From JASTVH01 sp042862465 (GTDB lineage: Bacteria > Pseudomonadota > Gammaproteobacteria > Pseudomonadales > Oleiphilaceae), in contig JASTVH010000006.1 of assembly GCA_042862465.1 (NCBI GenBank), positions 62,001 to 126,000 of the forward strand: a stretch of 64,000 nucleotides of DNA, written 5' to 3'. This document shows, one piece after another, positions 26,245 through 34,717 of this stretch. Within the stretch, counting starts at the first letter, position 1, and each line of letters begins with the position of its first letter. A program made the translations under genes and the position numbers. A model generated the notes under the pieces. That model was not told where the DNA came from. It did no database searches and worked only from the letters and a program-made list of their open reading frames with translations.

Positions 26245-27600
26245 CTATATCTCCACCACGTCCCCCACCTCCGGCACCTCCGCATTCCAGCCGAAACGCT
26301 CCTCCACATGCTTACGCATGGTATCGGACGCCACCGGTTCGCCGTGGGTGATGTAGACGGTACGCGGATCGATCTGGCTCTTGCCGAGCCAGGTGAGGAT
26401 TTCCTCGTAGTCGCCATGGGCGGAGAGGGAATTGATCTGGTGCACCTCGGCCTTCACCGGGAAATACTGGCCGTGGATCTTGATCTCATCGAAGCCCCGG
26501 GCCAGCTTGTCGCCGCGGGTCCCGGGGGCCTGGAAACCGGCCAGGACGACGCTGTTGCGGCTGTGGGGCAGCAGCGTCTTGAGGTGGTGCAGGACGCGCC
26601 CACCACTGGCCATGCCGCTGGCTGAGACGATGATGCAGGGGTAGTGACTCTTGTTGAGTGCAATGGACTCGTCCACCGTGCGTACGTACTTGGTCCCTTC
26701 ATCCATGATGGCGCACTGTTCTGCGGACAGTTTGTGCTCCTTGTGGTGACGGCAGAACAGCTCCGTGGCCGCTATGGCCATGGGGCTGTTGAGGTACACC
26801 GGCATGTCCGGAATCGCCATGGACTGCTTGAGCCGGCTGATGATGTAGAGCAGAGACTGGGCCCGGCCCACGGCAAAGGCCGGTATAAGGACGATACCGC
26901 CCCGGGAAGCGGTATCATTGATGATCTGCGCCAGTTGCTCTTCCGGGTTGGCCTCCTCATGCCGGCGATCCCCGTAGGTGGACTCCAACACCAGGACGTC
27001 CGCCTTGGAGAGCGGCTCCGGCGAGCGCATGACGAGATCCTCCTGACGGCCGACATCGCCGCTAAAGACGAGGGTCTGGCCCTCCACATCGATCCGGGCG
27101 CAGGCCGAACCAAGGATATGACCGGCCGGTGTGAAGGTCACTTCAAACGGCGCGCTGGGCGTGAATGGCTCGTGATAGTGAACCGATTGGAAAAATCCCA
27201 GGGCGTGCTCGGCATCTTTGATGGTGAATAGCGGTTGGGCCGGGGAGTGCTTCGAGAACTTCTTGCGGTTGGCGTAGCGGGCGTCTTCTTCCTGCAGATG
27301 GGCGGCATCGGGCAGCATGATTTCACACAGTTCGTGGGTGGCCCGGGTGCAGTAGATCTTGCCGTGGAAGCCCTTTTTGACCAGCGCTGGCAGATAGCCG
27401 CTGTGGTCGATGTGGGCATGGGTGAGGACAATGGCATCAATACTTCGGGGGTCAACCGGAAAGGGCGCCCAGTTCCGGCGGCGGAGGTTTTTTATCCCCT
27501 GGTAAAGACCGCAGTCCACCAGAATCCGGTGATTGTCGCTTTCCAGCAGATAGCGCGAACCGGTGACAGTACCGGCACCCCCCAGGAAGCGAAGCTGCAT
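26245..27600 (-). CDS. Beta-CASP MBL-fold RNA-processing nuclease
   Basis: A 451-residue zinc metallo-beta-lactamase fold protein with a beta-CASP insert, the family of CPSF73-like exonucleases and endonucleases acting on RNA. Seen: HAHIDHSG at 61-68, PAGHILGSA near 164, FSGDVG near 184, the beta-CASP motifs ESTYGDR, IPAFAVGRAQ, SASGMASGGR near 344, SLSAHGDYEEI near 410 and THGEP near 433. Similar genes often sit in anaerobic or stress clusters with Usp proteins, and here the gene lies downstream of the NarK-like MFS gene on the same strand, 81 bases apart, so both may share a transcript. Confidence 0.9.
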   Translation of the reverse strand: MQLRFLGGAGTVTGSRYLLESDNHRILVDCGLYQGIKNLRRRNWAPFPVDPRSIDAIVLTHAHIDHSGYLPALVKKGFHGKIYCTRATHELCEIMLPDAAHLQEEDARYANRKKFSKHSPAQPLFTIKDAEHALGFFQSVHYHEPFTPSAPFEVTFTPAGHILGSACARIDVEGQTLVFSGDVGRQEDLVMRSPEPLSKADVLVLESTYGDRRHEEANPEEQLAQIINDTASRGGIVLIPAFAVGRAQSLLYIISRLKQSMAIPDMPVYLNSPMAIAATELFCRHHKEHKLSAEQCAIMDEGTKYVRTVDESIALNKSHYPCIIVSASGMASGGRVLHHLKTLLPHSRNSVVLAGFQAPGTRGDKLARGFDEIKIHGQYFPVKAEVHQINSLSAHGDYEEILTWLGKSQIDPRTVYITHGEPVASDTMRKHVEERFGWNAEVPEVGDVVEI

Positions 27601-27681
27601 TGTCCGATCTCCTCGTTTTTTGTGGGTATTTCCAGCAGCTTACCGACAAAATAACGGCTGGCATAGGGCTTTTTCGATCAC

Positions 27682-28956
27682 TCAGATCCAGGAGTGGTCG
27701 GGGTGCCCCGCGCTGTTGTTGGAACAGGGAGGGCGGGAGCGGTTGCTCAGGGCCATGAACAGCATGCACACGACCAACAGCCCGAACAGAATCATGAAGG
27801 CGGAGCTGCGCAATCCCGCCCAGGTATTGCCGATACCGAACAGCACCGGCAGGAAGAATCCGGTAAAACCGCCGCTTGCCACCAGGGCGCCTCCGGCCAC
27901 GCCGATCCGGAGCGGGTATTGCGACACCAGCAGCCGCAACGTCGAGCCGGCGCCAAATCCCATGGCGGTGCCAAGGATGCAGACCAGGACCAGGAATAAC
28001 GGCAGGGAAGTGGTCAGCGTCATGGCGATCTCCCCATGGATGCCCTGGACCACGAGGGAAGTGGGCGGATAGGAGAGGATGAACAGGCAGGCCAGGCTGA
28101 TCCAGCACACCCAGAAATTAAGCCGGCGGGCACGGGTGCGGTCGGCGAGGTAGCCGCCGGGAATCTGGGCCACAGCCCCGGGTACCGTGAAGAACAGCGA
28201 CAACAGACCGGCTTCTGCCAGGGGCACGTCGTAGTGCGCATGGAGGTAGTCGGGCAGCCAGAAGGCCAGGGCCAGGTAGCCGCCGAACACGAAGCTGTAA
28301 TACAGGCAGATGCGCCAGAGACGCAGATCGAACACCAGTTCCAGGGCATTGCGGAAACTGGATCGTGGGTTCTGGCGCAGGTCGCAGTCGTCCTCGCCAA
28401 AGATGAACAGCAAAAAGGCCGCGAGGATCAGCATCAGGCCGTTAAAGAAGGGGGCCAGGTGCCAGCCAAAGGCGATCTCCATCTGCGGAACCACGATAAA
28501 ATTGATGCCCGCGCCCATCATCCCGGCCCCGTAACAGCCCAGTGCCAGCCCGCGTCGGGTGGGAGAGCTGTAGCGGGCGACATAACGCACGCCGGCGCCG
28601 AACAGGCCCCCGGTCAGACCAAGGCCACAGCCGACCAGCAGGTATTCCAGATAGCTTTCGGCAATGGCCAGCCACACCAGAAAGGGCAGGAGCCCCAGCA
28701 GGCAGCTGATCATCACGCGCCGACTGCCCCAGCGTTCCGACAGCACCCCCAGAGGCAGTGACACCGCCCCTGCCAGGAGCATGGGTACGGCCATCAGCAC
28801 GCCAAAGGCAAATTCATCCAGGACCAGGGTGTCCTTGATGCGCACGCCCAGAATCGCAAACAGCGTCCAGCTCGCGAACGCCGCCAGCAATGACAGTGTT
28901 GCCAGGGGCAGCACTGTCGGGACGGGCGAGACCTTTGGGGCCGTATATATCGTCAT
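27682..28956 (-). CDS. NarK-family MFS transporter lacking nitrate-binding arginines
   Basis: A 424-residue 12-helix MFS protein that aligns along its length with NarK1 of this window (WTLFAILGVRIKDTL; LYYSFVFGGYLALAFWLP; CLFILSYP). The two arginines that coordinate nitrate are both replaced: position 66 in TM2 is Ser (GAVSLPLG, against SISRIFLG) and position 264 in TM8 is Gln (GAVAQIPGG, against SVFRALGG). The signature loop GGLFGAGVRYVARY is also altered. Substrate is therefore unlikely to be bound as nitrate is in NarK; another anion or small acid is possible. It is divergent from narX, with a perfect NarL site in the shared upstream region. Confidence 0.85.
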   Translation of the reverse strand: MTIYTAPKVSPVPTVLPLATLSLLAAFASWTLFAILGVRIKDTLVLDEFAFGVLMAVPMLLAGAVSLPLGVLSERWGSRRVMISCLLGLLPFLVWLAIAESYLEYLLVGCGLGLTGGLFGAGVRYVARYSSPTRRGLALGCYGAGMMGAGINFIVVPQMEIAFGWHLAPFFNGLMLILAAFLLFIFGEDDCDLRQNPRSSFRNALELVFDLRLWRICLYYSFVFGGYLALAFWLPDYLHAHYDVPLAEAGLLSLFFTVPGAVAQIPGGYLADRTRARRLNFWVCWISLACLFILSYPPTSLVVQGIHGEIAMTLTTSLPLFLVLVCILGTAMGFGAGSTLRLLVSQYPLRIGVAGGALVASGGFTGFFLPVLFGIGNTWAGLRSSAFMILFGLLVVCMLFMALSNRSRPPCSNNSAGHPDHSWI

Positions 28957-29055
28957 CGATGGGCGGTCTGGTCGGGTGTATGTCTCTCAATTTTTCGGCA
29001 GGCAAGGGGTTGCGTCAAAGGGGCATCAGAGAGAGCTACTGTGGGGATACGTAGA

Positions 29056-29071
29056 TACCTCTAAAGAGGTA
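29056..29071. promoter_or_regulatory. Perfect NarL 7-2-7 binding site
   Basis: TACCTCT-AA-AGAGGTA fits the NarL/NarP 7-2-7 consensus (TACYNMT-NN-AKNNRTA) at every position and is itself a perfect palindrome. It lies 100 bases upstream of the MFS start and 422 bases upstream of narX, on the MFS side of the MITE-like element. Confidence 0.85.
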
Positions 29072-29131
29072 TGCGGGCCTTGGTATTCGGGCTTTAAAGG
29101 CTGTTAGACTTCCAGTGCGCTAAACTGGTGT

Positions 29132-29415
29132 TAGTGTAGTGCGTCACCCTAATGGGCACTTATAGAGCCCCGTACAGCCACGAGCGCAAGGCGGGCCTCG
29201 CCGGGAATGGTCTGGGCCGCATTCGGACAGCCCTTGCCAAGAGGGCCAACGCGGCGATCGTGGCTGTACGGGGCTCCCTTCGGGCGAGCACCCCAGGGGC
29301 CATCTGCGGTGTTGCGCTTGCTTGACGTAGCGCCACCACGCCGGCGCAACCGCGCCTTGCAGCTGACCCCTGGGGTGCTCGCTATAAGTGCCCATTAGGG
29401 TGACGCACTACACTA
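29132..29415. mobile_element. MITE-like element with 34-bp perfect inverted ends and two internal hairpins
   Basis: The ends, 29132-29165 and 29382-29415, are perfect 34-bp inverted repeats (outer bases TAGTGTAGTGCGTCACCC). Inside are two more perfect stems: AGCCCCGTACAGCCACGA at 29166-29183 paired with 29258-29275, and GCGAGCACCCCAGGGG at 29284-29299 paired with 29367-29382. The single strand can fold into a three-way junction. Each end carries a TA, consistent with insertion by an IS630/Tc1-type transposase, but no transposase is encoded. It sits between the NarL site and narX. Confidence 0.85.
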
Positions 29416-29492
29416 GGACTCCGGCCATTTGGGCATGGTGCCGTGGTCGGTCCCCGGATTGGAATTCAGTCAAACTCATTGGCAGTGCATTC

Positions 29493-31355
29493 ATGAAATT
29501 GACCCGAGGCTCCCTGGTCGTAAGAATCGGCGCCGTACTCCTGGCCATCAGTCTGGTGGCGCTGATTAATATTGCCGCATCGCTATGGGTATCCGAAGTG
29601 ACGCGCGGGGATGCCTCGGCCATCAATATCGCCGGTTCGCTGCGCATGCAGGGATTCCGGGTGCTCTCCACGCTTCAGCGCTACCATGTCGACCCGACCG
29701 ATCAGCTGGTTGAGGAGGTCTATAAGGAGCTGGGCAGTTTCGATCAGCGTCTGCACCGCTCGGTTCTCGTCAACGCGATACCGAAAGAGGAAGGGCATCC
29801 GCTGCGAAAACAGTTCCAGCAGGTGGTCAACAACTGGGAGCGGAACCTCAAGCCCCATATCCTCGACGTCATTCAGGACGACACCGTGGACCCCCTGCTT
29901 ATGCGGCAGTCGGTTCAGTCTCTCGTGGACCAGGTGGACGCCATGGTCCGTTTGCTGGAGGAACGCACCGAATCGAAGATCCAGGTGTTGGGCCTGATCC
30001 AGGGCCTCAGTCTGGCCTTTACAGTGATCGTGGTGTTGTTCGCGCTGTACGATATGCGGGTTAATGTGGTGGTGCCCTTCCGTCGGCTTATGGACATGGC
30101 ACAGGCGGTCAGTCGGGGGGATTTCAGCCAGCGCAGCCATTTTCGTGGCCTGGACGAGCTCAGCCGTCTGGGGGCGACCCTGGATCAGATGGCGGACGAG
30201 CTGGCCAAGATCTATGGCTCCCTGGAACAGCGGGTTCACGACAAAACGCGGGAGCTGGAGCGCAGTCACGAGGCGTTGCAATTCCTGCATGAGGCCTCCC
30301 GCTCCCTCTATAGCGCCAACGATCTTTGCGAAGGTGCGCTGCCACTGCTAAAACGCCTGGAAACCTTGCTGGAGGTCGGTCCCATCCGGCTCTATCTGCA
30401 CGACAAGGAGTCGGGTGAACCCTTTGAGGCGCTGGCCACCATGCGTCAGGAGCGGCCTTTTTACTGCCGCAATCACGAATGCAGTGCCTGCCTGGTGGAC
30501 CCGAAGCCGTTTGAAAGTGCGCCGGTCAGCGATTCCGAAGAGCGCCGGTTGTTGCTTCCGGTGCGCTCGGGCAATGTCCTGCTGGGGACGCTGGAAGTCT
30601 GGTTCCGCCGCCGTGATGATCTGGAGGCCTCCGCCCGGCGGATTCTGGAAACCCTTTCCGATCAGATCGCGACCACCATCGCCCTGCAGCGCGGGATGGC
30701 CGAACAGCAGCAGCTGACCCTGGCGGAGGAACGGGCCGTGATTGCGCGGGAACTGCACGACTCCCTGGCACAGTCGCTGTCCTACCTGAAAATCCAGGTG
30801 ACCCGGCTGACTCGCCTGGAAGACATGCCGGATGCTGGGGAACGGCGCGCCGAAGTGGTGGAGGAACTGCGCACCGGGTTGAACAATGCCTATCGGCAGC
30901 TGCGCGAACTGCTCACCACCTTCCGGCTCAAGCTGGATACGCCGGATCTGCATACCGCCTTGCTGGAAACGGTGCAGGAGTTCTCGGACCGCCTCGAATT
31001 CCCGGTCAAGCTCAACTTTGACCTGCCGCAGCGGTCGGTCTCGCCCAACGAGGAAATCCACATCCTGCAGATTGTCCGGGAGGCTTTGGCCAATGTGGTC
31101 AAACATGCCCATGCTACAGAGGTCTGTGTGAATGTAGTGTTCGAATCGCCTCAGGTGGTGGTGTCGGTCACGGATAATGGCGTGGGTATCGACGAGAACA
31201 AGGAGACGCCCCACCACTATGGCCGTATCATTATGCGGGACCGCAGTTCGACCCTGGGCGGTAAGCTGAGCGTCCAGAACCGGACCGAGGGAGGCGTGGA
31301 GGTGCTGCTCAGTTTTGTGCCCAAGAGCCGCTACCTGATTTCACAGGCCTCATAA
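29493..31355 (+). CDS. narX: NarX nitrate/nitrite sensor histidine kinase
   Basis: A 620-residue membrane sensor kinase that detects periplasmic nitrate and nitrite and phosphorylates NarL. TM1 (about 10-33) is followed by the P-box INIAGSLRMQGFRVLS at 44-59, which binds nitrate. TM2 lies near 170-190, then HAMP (VVVPFRRLMDMAQAVSRGDF), a coiled coil, and a GAF-like middle with the NarX cysteine cluster (YCRNHECSAC). The HisKA_3 domain has ELHDSLAQSLSYL with the phospho-His near 422, and the ATPase domain has REALANVVKHA and DNGVGI. ATG 29493 is chosen because it starts at the first transmembrane segment; the frame is open upstream into the mobile element. narL follows after 43 bases. Confidence 0.93.
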   Translation: MKLTRGSLVVRIGAVLLAISLVALINIAASLWVSEVTRGDASAINIAGSLRMQGFRVLSTLQRYHVDPTDQLVEEVYKELGSFDQRLHRSVLVNAIPKEEGHPLRKQFQQVVNNWERNLKPHILDVIQDDTVDPLLMRQSVQSLVDQVDAMVRLLEERTESKIQVLGLIQGLSLAFTVIVVLFALYDMRVNVVVPFRRLMDMAQAVSRGDFSQRSHFRGLDELSRLGATLDQMADELAKIYGSLEQRVHDKTRELERSHEALQFLHEASRSLYSANDLCEGALPLLKRLETLLEVGPIRLYLHDKESGEPFEALATMRQERPFYCRNHECSACLVDPKPFESAPVSDSEERRLLLPVRSGNVLLGTLEVWFRRRDDLEASARRILETLSDQIATTIALQRGMAEQQQLTLAEERAVIARELHDSLAQSLSYLKIQVTRLTRLEDMPDAGERRAEVVEELRTGLNNAYRQLRELLTTFRLKLDTPDLHTALLETVQEFSDRLEFPVKLNFDLPQRSVSPNEEIHILQIVREALANVVKHAHATEVCVNVVFESPQVVVSVTDNGVGIDENKETPHHYGRIIMRDRSSTLGGKLSVQNRTEGGVEVLLSFVPKSRYLISQAS

Positions 31356-31398
31356 GAAAAAAGATCTTCACTCAACCTTTATAACAGGGAGCAACGCA

Positions 31399-32067
31399 AT
31401 GACCGAGACCCCGGCTGCCGATTCCGCCCGCATCATCCTGATCGATGACCATCCCCTTCTGCGCCATGGCATCAAGCAGTTGGTGGAATTCGAGCGGGAG
31501 CTGGAAATCGTCGGTGACGCCAGCAACGCTGAGGATGGGGTGCGCCTGGCGGTGGCAGAAGAGCCGGACCTGATCCTGCTGGATCTCAACATGCCCGAGG
31601 TCAACGGTATTGAAACCCTGAAGCGCCTGCGGGATGAAGGCGTGCAGTCGCGGATCGTTATCTTCACCGTGTCCGACCATGAAGAAGACGTTGTTGCAGC
31701 CCTGCGGGCCGGTGCCGATGGCTATCTGCTCAAGGACATGGAGCCGGAAGAACTGATCGAGCGCCTGCGCGAAGCCGCCCTCGGCCGTATGGTGATCAGT
31801 GACCGCCTGACCGCGCTGCTGGCCCAGGCCCTGCGTTCCAATCAGCCGGAAACCCCGGAAGTCAGTGTCGACACACTGACCGGGCGGGAGCGGGAAATCC
31901 TGGCCCTGATCGCCGAAGGCCTGCCCAATAAGCTGATTGCCCGCCGCCTCGATATCAGTGACGGGACGGTGAAGGTGCACGTCAAGCACATCCTCAAAAA
32001 GCTCAATCTGCGTTCCCGGGTCGAAGTGGCGGTCTGGGCCGTGGAAAAGGGTATCAAGAAAACCTGA
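31399..32067 (+). CDS. narL: NarL response regulator
   Basis: A 222-residue NarL/FixJ-type regulator. The receiver has the acidic pair IDDHPLLRHG (Asp16, Asp17), the phosphorylation site LLDLNMPEVNG (Asp62) and the Lys in YLLKDMEPEE. The C-terminal LuxR-type helix-turn-helix runs LTGREREILALIAEGLPNK to DGTVKVHVKHILKKL, ending WAVEKGI. Start ATG 31399 follows AGGGAGCAACGCA. With the adjacent narX it forms the nitrate two-component system, and good NarL sites lie upstream of the divergent MFS gene and of nnrS. Confidence 0.95.
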   Translation: MTETPAADSARIILIDDHPLLRHGIKQLVEFERELEIVGDASNAEDGVRLAVAEEPDLILLDLNMPEVNGIETLKRLRDEGVQSRIVIFTVSDHEEDVVAALRAGADGYLLKDMEPEELIERLREAALGRMVISDRLTALLAQALRSNQPETPEVSVDTLTGREREILALIAEGLPNKLIARRLDISDGTVKVHVKHILKKLNLRSRVEVAVWAVEKGIKKT

Positions 32068-32120
32068 GCTGGCGAGGCAGGGCCCTCCCGTGACTGCGGG
32101 CGGGGCCGGAATCACCTGAC

Positions 32121-32136
32121 TACTCCCAAAGGTATA
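32121..32136 (+). promoter_or_regulatory. NarL-type 7-2-7 site upstream of nnrS
   Basis: TACTCCC-AA-AGGTATA matches 13 of 14 consensus positions (last base of the first heptamer is C rather than T). It lies 92 bases before the nnrS ATG. A half FNR element (TGATCAAAG, 32188-32196) is also present but has no partner half. Confidence 0.6.
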
Positions 32137-32227
32137 TCAACAGAAGCGGCTGAACGCGTTAGCCTGTGGGCCTGTTGCTATAAATCTGATCAAAGGTTCC
32201 CTGAAACCTGCCTAGTGGGGGAAAACC

Positions 32228-33412
32228 ATGCCTGCTTCCGAGCATACGGCCACCCAGCGCCTGAGTGCCGGCCAACTGTTCCAGTACCCGTTCCGGATCT
32301 TTTTCCTCTCACTGGCGCTGCTGGCGGTGCTGGTGGTTCCATTGTGGGTGATGGTAGTTACCGGGACTCTGGACCTGCCACTAGCGATGCCGGGGTTGTT
32401 CTGGCACCAGCATGAGATGATTTTCGCTCTGCTGGAGGCGGCGGTCGCCGGATTCCTGCTGACGGCCGTCTGTGTCTGGACCGGTACGGAACGTCTGCAT
32501 GGCGCGCCCCTGTTGGGGCTCTGGGGTGTCTGGCTGGCAGGCCGTGTAGCGCTTTTGCTGGGCAGCGGTTGGCCCGAGTGGCTGGTCTTCGGACTCAATC
32601 TGCTGTTCGTGCCCCTGGTCATGCTGGATGCCGGCCGCCGGGTTGTTCGCGTCCGCCAGTGGCGGCAGCTGCCCATTCTGTTGGTGCTGCTGTTGCTCTG
32701 GCTGATGGAACTGGGCTTTTTCCTGGCTCCGGCCGGACCTTATGCGGCGGGCGCCCTGATCATGGCGATGGCGCTGATGCTGATTATCGGGGGGCGTATT
32801 ACACCCGCGTTTACGGCCAACTGGCTGAAAGGCCAGGGGGCGCAGCCGGGGCCGCGGATGAAACCTTCCATGCCGCTGGATCTGAGCCTGGTCGGGCTGA
32901 TGGTGTTGTTGTTGGCCACCTACGTTCTGGATTTTGCGACGGGCGTGGTCGTTCTGGCGCCTATCGCGGCATTGGGCTGCCTGTGGCGCCATGTGCGCTG
33001 GCAGGGCTGGCGGATCGCCCGTGAGCCGCTGCTGTGGATTTTGCACCTGTCCCTGCTGTGGATTCCCGTGGCACTGGTCCTGATGGCCCTGGAGGCGGCG
33101 GGTTGGTACCCGAAAACGGTCTGGGTCCATGCCGCCGGCATCGGTGCCATGGCCGGCCTCATCCTGGGTGTGATCAGTCGGGTGGCACTGGGCCACACCG
33201 GACGCCCGCTCAAGCTGCCCGCCGGCATGGTCTGGGCCTTCGCCGCCATTCACCTGGCGGCGGTGGTGCGTGTGGTCACTGCCATGGGGCTGCTGTCCTG
33301 GAAAGCCGGCATTGATCTGACGGCGGTGTCCTGGGTGGTGGCCTTTCTGTTCTTCCTGGTGCGCTATACCGGCATTCTCTGTGGGCCGCGCGCCGACGCC
33401 AAGCCCGGCTGA
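32228..33412 (+). CDS. nnrS: NnrS family heme-copper membrane protein
   Basis: A 394-residue integral membrane protein with about 12 helices. It begins with the family hallmark FQYPFRIFFLSLALLAVL and WHQHEMIFALLEAAVAGFLLTA, where histidines probably bind heme or copper. Later blocks ITPAFTANW near 193 and HAAGIGAMAGLILGVISRVALGHTGRPL near 300-325 also fit NnrS. NnrS relieves nitric oxide stress during denitrification in Rhodobacter and Vibrio. Its place directly after narXL and the NarL-type site upstream support a role in nitrate-dependent growth. Confidence 0.93.
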   Translation: MPASEHTATQRLSAGQLFQYPFRIFFLSLALLAVLVVPLWVMVVTGTLDLPLAMPGLFWHQHEMIFALLEAAVAGFLLTAVCVWTGTERLHGAPLLGLWGVWLAGRVALLLGSGWPEWLVFGLNLLFVPLVMLDAGRRVVRVRQWRQLPILLVLLLLWLMELGFFLAPAGPYAAGALIMAMALMLIIGGRITPAFTANWLKGQGAQPGPRMKPSMPLDLSLVGLMVLLLATYVLDFATGVVVLAPIAALGCLWRHVRWQGWRIAREPLLWILHLSLLWIPVALVLMALEAAGWYPKTVWVHAAGIGAMAGLILGVISRVALGHTGRPLKLPAGMVWAFAAIHLAAVVRVVTAMGLLSWKAGIDLTAVSWVVAFLFFLVRYTGILCGPRADAKPG

Positions 33413-33536
33413 GTCGTCATGGTATCGCAGTAACAGGCTGCCTTTACCGCAACAAATATGTCCTTTTGAAGCCCGAGAAACAAACTTTGGCCGTAAGGAT
33501 GTCGGCGAGCTGCAAAAAGGCATAATCTAGTATTGC

Positions 33537-33659
33537 GCTGCCCCATTGAAGGCAAACAAGGTGTGGCTTGGGGGCAGCCGCGAGGCGCTGGTGCGCCGGC
33601 TACGGCGCGAGGGGAAGGATAAGACTCCTGATCGACAGGAGCCGAAAGGCGGTGTCTTA
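33537..33659 (+). ncRNA. Structured leader of the diguanylate cyclase gene (candidate cis-regulatory RNA)
   Basis: Within 123 bases upstream of the start codon there are four helices: GCTGCCCC/GGGGCAGC (33537-33544 with 33571-33578), GGCGC/GCGCC with a TGGT loop (33584-33597), CTCCTG/CAGGAG (33625-33630 with 33636-33641), and TAAGAC/GTCTTA (33620-33625 with 33654-33659), the last pairing with the A of the start codon. The Shine-Dalgarno region is enclosed by this last helix. It does not match the c-di-GMP-I riboswitch consensus as I know it. Confidence 0.4.
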
Positions 33660-34693
33660 TGGCAGCCAAGCAGGACTCTTCAGATTTTGAGTTGCTCGAA
33701 CGCTTGCAATTGCAGGCGGAAAGACTGGACATGCTCAAGGCGCGGATCGCTGAGCTGGAGAAGGATTGTGATCAGCTGCAGACGACAACCAGCACCCTGA
33801 GCGAAGAAATCGAGCAGTACCACCATATCAAGCAGGAGTGGGACTGGTTCTTCAATAACTCCCTCGACATGCTGGTGGTGGCGGGTTACGACGGCTATTT
33901 CAAACGCGTTAATCCCGCCTTTACCAAGACCCTGGGTTACGAAGCCGGCACCCTGCTGTCCAAACCCCTGATTGAATTCGTCCATCCCGACGACGTCGAC
34001 CATACCATCCAGGAGCTGCAGCAGCTGGAGCAGGGGCTGGACAGCGTCAATTTCGAGAATCGCTACCTGGACGCCGAGGGCGAATGGCACTGGCTGTCCT
34101 GGCAATGCCCGGCCTTGCGTCCCAATACCGACCTGCTTTACGCCATTGCCAGGGATGTGACCGCGAGCAAGCGCAACGAGGCGGACATGCTTTACCGGGC
34201 CCAGCACGATGCCCTGACCGATCTCCTGAACCGGGCTGCCTTCGAGCAGGAAGTCGAGGGGGCGATCGCGCGGGTGGAGCGGCAACTCACCGGGCAGTTG
34301 GCCTTGTTTCTGATTGATCTGGACCACTTCAAACCGATCAACGATACCTATGGCCATGCTGCCGGTGATCAGACCTTGCGGCAACTGGCGTCACGCTTCA
34401 AAGAGGCCCTGCGCCGTCATGAGTTCATCGCCCGTCTGGGTGGCGACGAGTTTGGCTGGCTGGCCGAGGCGCCTTCGGGTTTTGAAATTGGTGCGCTGGC
34501 CGAGCGTATCCTCGCCACTGTTCGTGAGCCCATTCTCCTGGAGGAAGGGGCTGTCTCCCTGGACTGCTGCATCGGCATTGCCACGTTTCCGGGAACGGCC
34601 AGCAGCGCCGAGGAGCTTTTCCTTCAGGCCGACAAGGCCATGTACAGTGCCAAGCGCGCGGGCAAGGGCCGGTATCTCCAGCACCTGGCGTGA
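33659..34693 (+). CDS. PAS-GGDEF diguanylate cyclase
   Basis: A 344-residue cytoplasmic signalling protein that should make c-di-GMP. Residues about 8-58 form a coiled coil (LQLQAERLDMLKARIAELEKD), about 60-170 a PAS domain (FFNNSLDMLVVAGYDGYFKRV, ending YAIARDVTASK), and about 175-344 a GGDEF domain (HDALTDLLNRAAFE, DLDHFKPINDTYGHAAGD, ARLGGDEFGWL at about 257). The active-site motif is intact. The product-inhibition I-site RxxD five residues before it reads RRHE, so feedback inhibition may be lost. No transmembrane segment is seen. Confidence 0.93.
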   Translation: MAAKQDSSDFELLERLQLQAERLDMLKARIAELEKDCDQLQTTTSTLSEEIEQYHHIKQEWDWFFNNSLDMLVVAGYDGYFKRVNPAFTKTLGYEAGTLLSKPLIEFVHPDDVDHTIQELQQLEQGLDSVNFENRYLDAEGEWHWLSWQCPALRPNTDLLYAIARDVTASKRNEADMLYRAQHDALTDLLNRAAFEQEVEGAIARVERQLTGQLALFLIDLDHFKPINDTYGHAAGDQTLRQLASRFKEALRRHEFIARLGGDEFGWLAEAPSGFEIGALAERILATVREPILLEEGAVSLDCCIGIATFPGTASSAEELFLQADKAMYSAKRAGKGRYLQHLA

Positions 34694-34717
34694 GGTATCG
34701 GTCGTTTTGCGCACCCT

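Noticed and set aside
29144..29395. Short frames inside the MITE-like element
   Set aside because: They arise from the palindromic arms; the translations show no domain and no transposase motif.
33537..33659. c-di-GMP-I riboswitch call for the GGDEF leader
   Set aside because: The GGCAAAC string is present but the conserved second domain (GGTAGCGGGG-type) and the GCAAAGCC segment are missing.
33546..33800. 84-codon frame overlapping the diguanylate cyclase start
   Set aside because: It overlaps the true coding frame and the structured leader; no ribosome site or homology visible.
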